NCBI GenBank assembly: GCA_026874595.1
Contig: CM049311.1
Coordinates: 44,333,676-44,397,675 of the forward strand
Length of the DNA: 64,000 nucleotides
Direction: 5' to 3'
Source: Sipunculus nudus
Lineage: Eukaryota; Annelida; Sipuncula; Golfingiida; Sipunculidae
Below the pieces are notes generated by a model. It had not been told where the DNA came from, searched no databases, and was given only the letters and a program-made list of their open reading frames with translations. The first letter of the stretch is position 1; every line of letters starts with the position of its first letter. A program made the translations under genes and the position numbers. This document shows, piece after piece, positions 35,801-47,329 of the stretch.

Positions 35801-36339
35801 CTAATTTCTGGTTTCCATGGAGACTTTTCATAGGTCTCTCAGTGTGTCGAGAATGAAGATTCTAAGTCCAGTGGTTACGATTTGTGCCTTGTTAACAGAT
35901 GTTCACATTTTTAAAGGTCTCAAAAATAGAGAAAAAAATTCGTAAACAATCGAAAAATACAGGTGGCGCCACCAGTCTTCAGGAATTGATGGAACCTCTC
36001 ATGATCAATATGTATGCCAAAAATCATGACCATCAGTCAAGTAGTTAATGAGATATTGAAGTTTTTGTATGAAATTTTGGACTTTTCTGGGGGGGTACTT
36101 TGGGGCCCTATAGCTCGAAGGATATATGTAACAGAGACCTAATTTCTGGTTTCCAAGGAGATTTTTCATGGACCTCCCAGGATGTCAAGTAAGAAGATTC
36201 CAGTTCTAGCGGTTACGATTTGTGCCTGGTTAACGGACAGACAGACGGACAGACGGACAGACGGACAGACAGACAGACGGACGACGGACAAAGAGTGATC
36301 GCTATAGCTCAGATGACTTTCAGTCAGCTGAGCTAAAAA
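32871..36339. mobile_element. Foldback-like family B element with satellite arms
   Basis: Both ends carry the same inverted sequence: TTTTT plus a hairpin (32876-32904; 36306-36334), the word GCGATCACTCTTTGTCCGTC, a GTCC/GTCT microsatellite (32921-32971; 36234-36290) and GTTAACCAGGCACAAATCGT. Outside the microsatellite the two ends look identical over about 70-75 bp. From each end the ~338-bp monomers run inward in opposite orientation, meeting near 33,290-33,420. The left arm has about one monomer, the right about eight. The palindromes at 34605, 34941, 35288, 35627 and 35965 show the period. This layout is like Drosophila foldback elements. No coding sequence or target duplication is seen. 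Confidence 0.7.
33700..33737 (+). repeat. Internal remnant of the family B terminus
   Basis: CAGATGACTTACAGTCAGCTGAGCT-like terminal hairpin sequence followed by AAAAA lies inside the array without its microsatellite, marking a junction between two family B copies. A partial AGTCAGCTGAGC also sits at about 33388. Confidence 0.55.
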
Positions 36340-36729
36340 GCGCTTATGTCATCAGCCTCCATCTCAATTTCCTCATGAAACATTTTATCCGGAACTCGCT
36401 TTCCATCAAACAATTTGGGGATGGAATGTTTTCCTCACCCAACCATGTTTCATGGGTCCCATTCATTTATATGAGCCTTGTGCGCATTTGCCGAGATATG
36501 GTTGACAAGTTTGACCCTGGAGATTTTCTGCTCAAGGACATAGAGGCAGGGGTCAAAGGAACTGAGCTTAGACAGAGTTGACTTTGCTTTTCTCTGCGGA
36601 ATCTTGTTGCGAAGAAGTGTGTGCCAAACACGGTTCATATTTTGGCACTTACTCCTCGTCCCATAAAGGACGCGGAGTACTTGTTCTCATGACTTCGAAA
36701 CTAAAGCTGGTACTGTTTGAGAAGCGCGA
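36340..36729. other. Unannotated stretch right of the family B element
   Basis: A 68-aa frame at 36375-36581 has no recognisable domain. No other feature supported. Confidence 0.35.
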
Positions 36730-37455
36730 GAATAAGTAGAATTAATTTTATGTTTTGAAAACGGTTTCGAACATTAAAGTGTAGGCACGTTCCGCAAGAG
36801 AATTATCTCTTGATTAATCAACATACTCAAAAACGTCTGTAATACCACACAACGGATCAAGCTGACCCTATAAGTTGTTTCGGATAACTGATGACCTTGA
36901 CCTTGAACTTAGTTACTTGGCTTTGAGAACTACTTTATCGGAACCTCAATCAATCAAGCTTCCATACAAACTGTGAGATTGTGTCAAAATAATAATATTT
37001 ATATAAATTTCGAGCAAAAATAGGCTATCATCAGCTTTTAGGGCCTCAAATTGACCGTGACCTTGACCTTTGGCTTTGATTTTGACCTCAGATGGCCGTG
37101 AAACCATGCTTATCATGTCGGCCATGCTTGAAAACATACAACTAGATACCAAGATGATCAAAATCTGCCAAGGCATTCCAGAAATATTGTGATCCGAAGG
37201 TTGCACGGCATGATTGTGGCAAGTCACCGATATAGGGGTAGGAGTTTGCCTTTCTTGAGCTGCAGGGCAGAACTACCATCTGTGCAACTTAAGACTGTCA
37301 TTTTCATATGTCCCAAAGTATACTACAATGGAAAATAAACCTAAGATTAACGATAAAATTTTGCAATAAAATCGATGTATCCCGGGGACTAATCAAAAAG
37401 CAAACTAATGATCATGGTAATAGTATAGATCATTTGTTTACAAACTGCTCACATG
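36730..37455 (-). repeat. Dispersed ~700-bp repeat, inverted partner of 24690-25390
   Basis: Reverse-complement match to 24690-25390 over almost the whole length, with many substitutions and small indels. Shared words include CCGATATAGGGGTAGG, GGCCGTGAAACCATGC/CATGATTTCACGGCC and GACCGTGACCTTGACC. The two arms enclose the LINE and the family B elements. Confidence 0.7.
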
Positions 37456-38130
37456 CTTCAATTTCAACATTAGGAAACATTTGGTCAGGTCACAAAATAT
37501 TTTTTGCAACAGTTACTTGCTCATCAATACAAACCAATCATATTAACCAACCACGGCATTTATTACCTCTTTCTCTCACACTTTATCTCCATTTGATATT
37601 ATTTTAGATTTTTACCTTCAAAGTTAACTTCACCTGAGCCCAATGACCCATGGATCCCTTGTTATACAAGTGAAGCAGTGTAAACCTTTCAGGTCCAAAG
37701 TTTGCAGGAGCTATTCCGCCGACTTCCTGCGTAATAAGTAATACCTTACCTTGCCTTGATTTTGTATGAGACAAATAATCCAAAATATGACAAAACAAAT
37801 TACAGGGTTTACGACTTATTCCTTGCCTGAGAACTGAACAAGCCAGTCAACCTTGTGACGTTAGTCAATTGAACTCACCACCACAGCCAATATGCGCCGC
37901 CCTTTTCACCTAATTATAATAATGAGACCCCGAAACGCTCCTTCACATAAGTTTTTCCATGCCCATGGTAGCATGAGCTCTTTACAAAACAATAGTGACG
38001 TCACAAAGGTCGATGACGTATGATGTCGCATTGATGACTGGAATCGCTATATCTCTGTTCTCAAGTGTTGAGTATATCGCAGTCATTGTGAACCGTTTTA
38101 TTATATTTTTTTTTTTGGTGGGTGTGTTTG
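37456..38130. other. Non-coding stretch before superfamily E
   Basis: A frame at 37604-37798 has no recognisable domain. No feature supported. Confidence 0.35.
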
Positions 38131-38496
38131 TTGCTTGCCGGAATCAGAGATTTCGGCAAGTATGTTGATCAGTTTCTATGTCTGTTTGGGTGTTTGTCTG
38201 TTTGTGCGCACTCTACAGGCCATAATTTTAAACGATTTGCTTTGATATTCATACAGTTAGATTATAATCAACCAGAATAGAAGCCTATTGTTTTTGGTCA
38301 TCATATGTCAAAGGTCAAGGTCAGGGTCACGCCCAAATGTCGTATTTTCTTCCAACTTTTGTTCATAAATTGTCGCATCCAAATAAACATTGTCTCATTT
38401 TAGTATCCTGTTCATTCTTCATAATATAAAAGAATAATCTGACCTTGACCTATTTCATTTTCAATTTACGGCAAGCGTTTGACCTATGGTCTTTAG

Positions 38497-38745
38497 TTTG
38501 TTACTTGCCGGAATCAAAGATTTCGGCAAGTATGTTGGTCAGTTCCGTATGTTTGTTGCTTGCCGGAAATCTACGATTTCTGCAAGCAGGTTGGTCTTTC
38601 GCGGATGTCTGTTTGTTGCTTGCCGGAATCAAAGATTCGGCAAGCATGTTGATCACCTGCGTATGTTTGTTTGTTGATTGCCGGAAATCTTCGATTTTCG
38701 CAAGCATGTTGGTCAGTTCCGTATGTTTGTTTGTTTGTCTGTGGA
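38497..38745 (+). repeat. 58-bp hairpin minisatellite, four copies
   Basis: Units begin near 38507, 38563, 38620 and 38680. Each has CTTGCCGGAA(A)TC, a short A/T loop, GATTTCGGCAAG (a hairpin) and a spacer GTATGTTGGTCAGTTCCGTA. Single copies also occur at about 38136-38162, 39919-39945 and, inverted, 45994-46020. Confidence 0.75.
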
Positions 38746-39167
38746 TTTGTCCATGCGTTACAGGCCACAATTTTGAAGTATTCGCTCTGAAACTTATACA
38801 TCTATAGTGTCAAATCCGTTATCCTGGAAGCCTATTGTTTTTGACCGTGACCGGTCAAAGGTCAAGGTCAGGGTCACAAGAAAGCCCTAAAACGGCTTTT
38901 TCCTCATATCCTAGTCAATATTAATCGCAGCCACTCAAGCAGTAGCTCAAAATAGTCGCCATTAGATGGCAACTAGCCTCACTGCAAAACCGTTCCACTC
39001 TGCTGTTACCTTGGATACACAGTTTTGGGGGAAAATTCATGAAATTTGAATTTTTTTCTAACTTTGTCATTATTAAAGCTAGCCAGGTCTTGTTTTTTTT
39101 TTTTTTGCATTAGGTAGTGTTTAGTCAGTTATATATGATACAGAATCTCGCAGAACCTCGCACCATT

Positions 39168-39182
39168 TCTCGTCAAACGAGA
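39168..39182. repeat. Core of the nested TCTCG hairpin module (first clear copy)
   Basis: TCTCGTCAAACGAGA is a 6-bp stem with a CAA loop, set inside an outer AATCTCG...CGAGATT pair. Further copies, some with substitutions, lie at 43120-43134, 43721-43737, 43940-43954, 45520-45534, 48410-48426, 50048-50062 and about 50653-50670. Confidence 0.75.
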
Positions 39183-40644
39183 GTTTTCGAGATTTCATCA
39201 AATATGACCTTTTTTTTAACTATGACTTTGAAAGTGGTATATTTTGTGTGATTTATAAATATCTCGAAACCATTTTTTCATTTTTTTCAAATAGCCACCA
39301 GGGGGCGTGGTACATGAAACACTGTCACATATCATTTAACTGCAATATCTCAAAAAAAATTTTAAACGTGACACAATTTGTTTTGTCGTATCTGAAACTA
39401 GGAACATTGGCTTATCTTTCCGCACATGTAGCTTTGTGCCGCCGTTACCATGGTTACCAAATTTTGGGATAAAACTTGACAATCTGAAAATACGGAGTCT
39501 CCCTGCTTCTATCTCTGTTGATATTTACGACAGAAAGGTCTGGTTTCTGGCGTTAGATAGCATTACTTTAGTTCTAAGCCATTCAATAGAAAGTCTCGTC
39601 ATAACTCGCCCCGTTTCTCGTGACACGAGAACACGTGACCATTCAAAGAAATGCCTATAATTCTGTCATTTTTTACGCTACAGACACATGGTTTGCAGCG
39701 TTGGGTAGCGTCTGACACTCGCAGTCACATTCAGAGGTCATATTGTAAGTCTCGTCAAATCTCGCGCCGTTTTTCACCAAACCACGAAGACGTGCCGTCG
39801 CCGCAAGTGGCGGCAGGGTCCGTACGGTGGGCGGCCGGCGTGTGCAGCGGTCCGTGACGGCCTTTCTGGGCCCTATCTATTATCACACATGTTGGAGGCA
39901 CAGTCCAAACTTTATTGCTTGCCGGAAATCTTCGATTTTCGCAAGCATGTTGGTCAGTTCCGTATGTTTGTTGCTTCATCTTATGTTTTACACTAATATC
40001 TGGAAACTTATTTTTAATTTTCCGGATATGGCTGCTAGGGGGCGCTGCACTAGGCCCTTCCAAACAAATCAGGGTTTGCACATATTTCCGTAAGAGTAAA
40101 CCTATATTACACAAACTGTAACTTATTTTCTTTCTCTTGGCCTTCTTCAAAACATGGTCAAGTCATCTGGTCATTTTGTGTCACTTTGTCAGTATGTCTG
40201 TCTCTTTGTCAGTTATCCTCAAATTCGCCTGCTTGCTAGTTCTTGCATTTCACATATAGCAATCAACAAGCCAGATATTTGGAGGAATCCTTGTTAAACA
40301 ATTACATCTTATGTCATACACTAATATCACGAAAAGCATTTGTCGTCTTCAGGACATGTCCTGCAGTCGAACATCCCCAATATATCATTATTTGGCCATA
40401 TATCCAAAACTTGAAACCTCAATTACAAAAACTATAGCTGATTTTCTTCCTCTGAGTCTTCCCCATAACCTGGTTAAGTCATCTTGTCTCCATCTTGTGT
40501 CCCTGTGTCAGTATGTCTGTTTGTTTGTCAGTTGTCCTCAAATTCACCTGCTTGTTGGTTCTTGCGACTCACTAATAGCATTCTACAGGCGACAGTTTTG
40601 AAAGAATCTTTTTTAAACTATTACATCTGATGTCTTACTGTAAC

Positions 40645-41830
40645 ATCTCGAAACAGATTATTAGCGAACCTGTGAGCTTATGCGATGGTGCAGCGTCGTC
40701 CGTCGTGCGTCGTGCATCGTCTGTATATTAACCATAGCTATCTCAAAAACGGCAGGAGCAAGCATCACCAATTTTTTTTGCAAATAAATAGTCATCTGAA
40801 AAACTCTATCCAATTTTGTTTATTTTTGGCTATCTGCATTTACTGAGATTTTATAGGGAAAAAGCTAAAAAAAAAAAGCTTTAAAAATCTTCTGCGAAAC
40901 TGTCCAGCCAAATTGTCCAATATTTCACAAAAATGATCCCTGCAACAATCTATCTCAAGTTTGTTCAAATGGTTCTAGTTCGGAGATTTTTGGCCGAGTT
41001 ACAGGAGGTCGAACTTAGTCATCTGTCCAAAAAAGCAACTAAAATTAAAATCTCACCTACAATTGGTCTGGTTTTTTTTACAAGCGTAAATGTTATTTTA
41101 GACTCTTCTAGCTTATACACTGTTTTATTATGAAACTGTTAAGCTGATTGGTTTTAACTTTACAAGAATTATTCTATGGTAGGTTTCGGTCAGTTTTATA
41201 AGACTAGATTGGGTAAATTCAGCTTTAAAAAACAATGTAGCCAATTGAAAAAGGCTTTCTGTGTTTAAAAAATGATTTGACAACATGCCGAGTTTCAGCA
41301 GCCGAGTCAAGAGGTCACTCGGTACAACAAGGTGGGGTCCAGACATCGCCATGGCAACTGACCTGGCTCTGTCTGGTGTCTAGACAGTGTCTACACGTCT
41401 AAACACAGTGTTTAGACGTCTAGACACAATGTCTGGACGCAGATTTCCCAGATTATCGGAACTATATCTTTCAACTGTTTGAAAAAACTTGGTTTGCATT
41501 TTTAGCGAATCTGTTCGCTTATGCAGTAGTGTGGCGTCGTCCGTCTTCCGTCGTCCGTCGTGCGTCATAGCTATCTCAAAAAGGGCAGGAGCTAGCATCA
41601 CCAATTTTTTTTGCAAAAAATTTGTCATCTAAAAAATTATTTCGGATTTTGCTTATTTCTTGGCTTACTGCATTTTCTTAGATTTTATAGGGAAGAAGTC
41701 AAAAACATTAAAAATGTTTTTCTTCGAAACCATGCTGCATATTGTCCGTTCATCTGTCCCAATAATCCTCCCGGGCAAAAAGAACATATCCGAAATATCC
41801 TGACTGATTCATCCTAGTTTTAAAATGTCC
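40645..41830 (+). repeat. Family D repeats (two partial copies) interrupting superfamily E
   Basis: Two direct copies start near 40672 and 41503 with TTAGCGAA(C/T)CTG, GCTTATGC, GGCGTCGTCCGTC-type microsatellite and ATAGCTATCTCAAAAA, then GCATCACCAATTTTTTTTGC. In the second copy AGCGAATCTGTTCGCT (41504-41519) is a perfect 6-bp-stem hairpin. The end plan (T-run, hairpin, GTCC-type microsatellite) matches families A and B although the sequence differs. Confidence 0.6.
41395..41419. repeat. 25-nt perfect palindrome
   Basis: ACGTCTAAACAC, one A, then GTGTTTAGACGT. It sits in a run of related GTCTAGACA words (41377-41433). Confidence 0.8.
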
Positions 41831-41989
41831 TAGTCCGAAACTTGCAGGTCCGAAACGTCCATTTTACTGAAATCATAATAACTAAGTTAGATATGCATGA
41901 CATAAGAGGATCAATATTAAATTTTAAAAATAAACCTCCATTCATACTCCCAAACTTTGCACAGGTTTGCATAAGGCCTGTAGTCCTTG

Positions 41990-44900
41990 TTTATTTTCCG
42001 GATATGGCCAATAGGGGGCGGTGCACTCGCCCCTCCCCTATATATATTTTTTGGCCATATCTACAAAACTGTAAACCTCAATTGCAGAAACTATGACTTA
42101 TTGTCTTCCAATGAATCTACTCGATAACCCGAGTAAGTCATCTGGTCTTATTCTTGTGTCACTTTTTCAGTATGTCTATCTGTTTGTCAGTGATCCTATA
42201 TTTCGCCTGCTTGCTAGATCTTGCTTCTTGCAATTAGCAATTTTCAGGACACAGTTTTGCAGGAATCCTTTTGAAACTGGAACATCTTATTTCTTACATT
42301 AATGTCTCAAAAGAAATTTGTAATTTTTGTGATATGGCCGCTAGGGGACGCTGCGGTTGAACCTCCACACCATATCATTTTATGGCCGTATCTCCGACAC
42401 TACAAACTCTACCTACTAAAACTATAGCTCATTTTGCTTCTCTTTACGTTCTCCACTTTTTTTCTGGTAGTCTGTTATCTCAGGTGTGTCAGTATATCTG
42501 TCTGATTTGAGCTATGTCTGCTTTCATGTTCTTTTGTGTAATATATGTCGTTCAACAGGCCAAACTTTCCAGCAATCGCTCTGAAAGTCATTCAATATAG
42601 AAAACCGACAGTTTCTTCTATTTTTCCGTCTGTCTGTCATTTCAGTCCGGCAAGCTCTCGACCTATGGTCGTCTAGTCTGTCTGTCTGTCTGTCTGTCTG
42701 TATATCCCCACTCTACAGGCCCAAATTTTGCACCAATCGCTCTGAAACTTATACATTTTGTGTAAAATCAATTCTCCTCGGAGCCTATTGTTTTTGGTCA
42801 TCATCGGTCAAAGGTCAAGGTCAGGGTCACTGAAAAACCTTAAAACGGTTTTTTCCTTCATATCTTTGTAAATAATAATCGTAGCGGCTTAATCTTTAGC
42901 TCAATTTATTCCTCATTATATTACCTTTCCACATGTAAGCAAATATCTCTGGTCATTCGTTACCATAGTAATGTAATTTTGGGAAAAAATCATGGAATTC
43001 GATATTTTCCTTCCAAATTTTTCATTTTTAAAGCTAGAGAGGTCTAGTTTTTTGCATCGGATAGCATTTGATACGTTCGATGATATGTGAATGCAAGTCT
43101 CGTAAAATCTCGCACAATTTCTCGTCAAACGAGAGTTTTCGAGATTTCATTAAATATGACCTACAGGTCGCATTTTTTCAACAATGGCTTCGAAAGTAAT
43201 GTATTTTGTGTTATTTATAAATATCTCGAAACTGTTTTTTTCATTTTTTTGGAAATAATCGCCAGGGGGCGTGGTACTTGAAACACTGTAACATATCATT
43301 TTTCTGCAATATCTAAAAAAATATTAAACATGGGACAATTTTTATTGTCGTATCTAAAACTAGGAAAATCGTCTTATTCCTCCGCACATGTAGCTTAGTG
43401 CTGCCGTTTCCATGGTTACCAAATTTTGGGGTAAAACTTGGCAGTATGAAAATATGGAGTTTTCTTCTTCTATCTCTGTTAATATTTGTACTACAAGGAT
43501 CTCGTTTTCTGCATAAGGCAGCATTCTTTTGGTTCTAAGTCATTCAATTGCAAGTCTCGTCAAATCTTGCTCGGTTCATCGCCAAACGAGAATCACGAGA
43601 CTTCACATAAACGCTTATAACTTGGCACCTTTTCGGCTAAAGAGGAACAGTTTTCAGCATTTTGTTGCGTTTTGGAAGCTTAACATGATAATAACACACA
43701 TCTCGCCACATCTCGTATCATCTCCCGCCAAACGAGAATATTCGAGATTTCAAACAAATGTCAATATTACAGAAAAATGATATGTAACAGCGTTTCAGGT
43801 ACCACGCCCCCTGGTGCCTTTTTTCAAAAAGTGAAAAAACAAGTTCGAGATATTACAGATTAACACAAAATATATCACTTTTAAAGTCATTGTTTAAAAA
43901 TTGCGACCTCAAGGTCATATTTTCTGAAATCTCAAAAGATCTCGTTTGACGAGAAATGGCACGAGATTCTTCGAGACTTCCTATTGTATGATAAACACCT
44001 CATTCAATACTACCTAATGCAAAAAAATGATGTCTCAAGCTTTAAAAATGGCAAAGTTCGAAAAAAATTCAAATTTCAGGATTTTTTCACCAAAATGCCT
44101 ACCCATGGTAACAGCAGAATGGAACAATTTTGCAGTGGCGCTTGTCGCCATCTTATCGCGAGTAGAATGAGCTACTGCTTGAGTGGCTGCGATTATTATT
44201 GACAAAGATATGAAGAAAAAGCCGTTTAAGGGCTTTTTGGTGACCCTGACCTTGACCTTTGACGGATCATAACCAAAAACAAAAAGCACCGAGGATGATC
44301 GATATTACACTCTTCCCGTAAGTTTCAGAGCGATTGTTTAAAAATTTTGGCCTGTAGAGCGGACACAAACAAACAAACAAACAAACTAGACGACCAGAGG
44401 TCGAGCGCTTGCCGGAAGCTGAAATGACAGACAGACGGACAGACAGAACATATTGTGGGTTTTCTATCATTTGAATGACCCTCAGCGTTTGCTGAGAAGT
44501 TTGGGCCTGTAGAATTACATATCAGACAAAACAACGATGAAGCAGACAAAGCTGAACACAAAAGACGAACAGACAGACATACTGACACATCTGTGATAAC
44601 AGATTACTAGTCAAAAGTGCCGAAGGTAAAGAAGAGCAAAATGAGCGATAGTTTATGTAGGTAAGGTTTAAAATTTTGGAGATATGGCCAAAACATGATA
44701 TGTTGGGGAGGTAAAACTGCAGCGCCCCCTAGTGGCCGTATCCGGAAAATGAAAAATCTGTTTTGAGATATTAGTGTAACACATAAGAAGTACCAGTTTT
44801 ATAAGGATTCCTGAAAAAAACTGTGGCCTGTAGAATGCTATATATGAGACGCAAGATCCAGCAAGCAGGCGGATTTGAGGACAACAGGCAAACAGACAGA

Positions 44901-45075
44901 CACACTGACAAAGTGATACAAAAATAAGACCAGATGACTTTACCAGGTCATGGAAAAGACTCAGAGGAAGAAAATGAGCCATAGTTTCTGTAATTGAGGC
45001 TTTGGGTTTTAGAGATATGGTCAATATAATGATATGTGTGTGAGGGTCGTGTGCAGCTCCACCTAGCGGCCATAT
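41990..45075. repeat. Large imperfect palindrome 1 of superfamily E
   Basis: Sequence 41990-43320 is mirrored, module by module, in 43780-45075, around a ~460-bp centre. Paired landmarks: GC boxes 43261/43801, 42336/44719 and 42006/45053; AGGTCA clusters 42808/44241; junction hairpins 42659/about 44386; TCTCG hairpins 43120/43940. Divergence is visible by eye throughout, so the palindrome is old or was assembled from separate copies. Confidence 0.7.
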
Positions 45076-47329
45076 CCGGAAAATGAAAAATCCGTTTCCA
45101 GATATTCTGAAGGACATAATATGCATCAGTTTTCAAAGATTCTTCAAAAACTGTGGCCTGTAGAATGCTATATTTGAGACGCACGAACCAGCAAGCAGGC
45201 GAATTTGAGGACAACTGAGAAACAGACGGACACACTGACAAAGTGACAGAAGACCGAAACCAGATGACTACATCAGGTTATGGAGAAGACTTAGGGGAAG
45301 AAAATAAGCTATAGTTTATGCAATTGAGCTTATAATTTTGAAGATATAACCAAAACATGATATGTTGAGGAGGTGTGCATCCAGCGCCCCCTAGCGGCCG
45401 AATTCAAAAAATGAAAAAATAATTTCAAAATAATATTGTGGGACTTACGATATGTCAGTTTAAAAAAGATTCCTGCAACACTGTGGCTTCCAGGGCAAGA
45501 TGAATGAAATCTCGAAATATCTCGTTTGACGAGATATTGTACAAGATATTGCGAGACTTGAAATATAATCAAATATCACTGCTTGTATGCTACCTGATGC
45601 TACCTGACCTCTCTAGCTTTAAAACTGACAAAGTTAGAAAAATAAGACCCCTTATTTTCGAATATCATGATTTTCACCCCAATATGCGTAACCATGGTAA
45701 CAGCAAATTTAAAGCAGCTACACACCAGAAGAAAGGCCTTAAAATGACGATTAAAATGAGCTATGTTTGAAGTAGATACGACTTATAGTTACAAAGATAT
45801 GAAGCAAAAACCATTTGAGAATTTTTGATGACCTTGACCTTGACCTTTGACATATATCGCCCAAAAACAATAGGCCTCCAGGACTTTTGCTTGTCTACCA
45901 GCTGTATAAGTTTAAAGACAATTGCCTTAAAATTGTGGCCTGTAGAGAGTACACAGACAGACAAACAGACATCCGCGACTGACCAACCTGCTTGCCTAAA
46001 TCGAAGATTTCCGGCAAGCAACAAACATACGGAACTGACCAACATACTTGCCGTTGGTCTATCATTTGAATAACCCTCTGAGCGTTTGCTGAGAAGTTGT
46101 GGCCTGTAGAATGACATATCAGATAAAACAACACGCAAGCAGACAAAGCTGACAACAAAAGACGAACAGACAGACATTCTTACACAGCTGTGATGACAGA
46201 ATTCCAGACAAAAGTGCCGAAGTTTAAGAGGAGAAAAATGAGCGACAGTTTATGTTGGTAAGGTTTATAGTTTTGAAGATATGGCCAAAACATGATATGT
46301 TGGGGAGGTTAAAGTGCAGCGCCCCCTGGTATCCATATCCGAAAAATGAAAAATGACTTTCGAGATATTAGTGTAACACATAAGACGTACCAGTTTCAAA
46401 AGGATTCCTGCAAAACTGTGGCCTGTAGATTGCTATATATGAGACGCAAGAACCAGCATGCAGGCCGATATGAGGACAACTGAAAAACAGACAGACACAC
46501 TGACAAAGTGACACACGATCGAGACCAGATGACATAACCAGGTTATGGAGAATACTCAGAGAAGAAAATTAGCTATAGTTTCTGTAATTGACGCTCTGGG
46601 TTATAGAGATATGGCCAATGTAATGATATGTGTGTGAGGGTCGTGTGCAGCGCCCCCTAGCGGCCATATTAAAAAAATGAAAAATTAATTTCGAGATACT
46701 AGTGTAGCACTTACGATATGTCAGTTTCAAAAAGATTCCTCCAACACTGTGGCCTTTGGCGCAAGATGAATGAAATCTCGAAAGATCTCTATTGACGAGT
46801 TATTTTACGAGATATTGCTAGACTTTAAATAAATCTTGTAGTACTAGTTGAATGCTACCTGATGCAAAAAACTAGTCCTCTCTAGCTTTAAAACTGACAA
46901 AGTTAGAAAAATAAGACCCCTTATTTTTGAATATCATGAGATTTTCCCAAAAATTCGTGACCATGGTTACGGCAAATTTGAAGCAGCTACACACCAAAAG
47001 AAAGGGCTTGGAATGACGATTAAAATGAGCTATGACTGAAGTAGATACGACTAATAGTAACAAAGATATGAAGAAAAAAACCGTTTTACGTAGTTTTGAT
47101 GACCTTGACCTTTGACCTATATCGCCCAAAAACAATAGGCCTCCAGGACTTTTGCTTGTCTAACAGCTGTGTAAGTTTAAAAGCATTTGCTGCAAAATTG
47201 TGGCCTCTAGAGCGTACACAGACAGACAGACAAACAGACTAGACGACCAGAGGTCGAACGCTTGCCGGAAGTGGCCAGAAATAAGACAGCGAAACAGACG
47301 GACAGTTAATAGGCAGACAGACAGGGAAC

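Noticed and set aside
31728-36339. Regularly spaced palindromes suggesting a CRISPR array
   Set aside because: Units are ~338 bp with similar sequence throughout, not short repeats with unique spacers, and the surroundings are eukaryotic.
38445-38807. 120-aa frame rich in Leu/Cys
   Set aside because: Produced by translating the 58-bp hairpin minisatellite and GTTT repeats.
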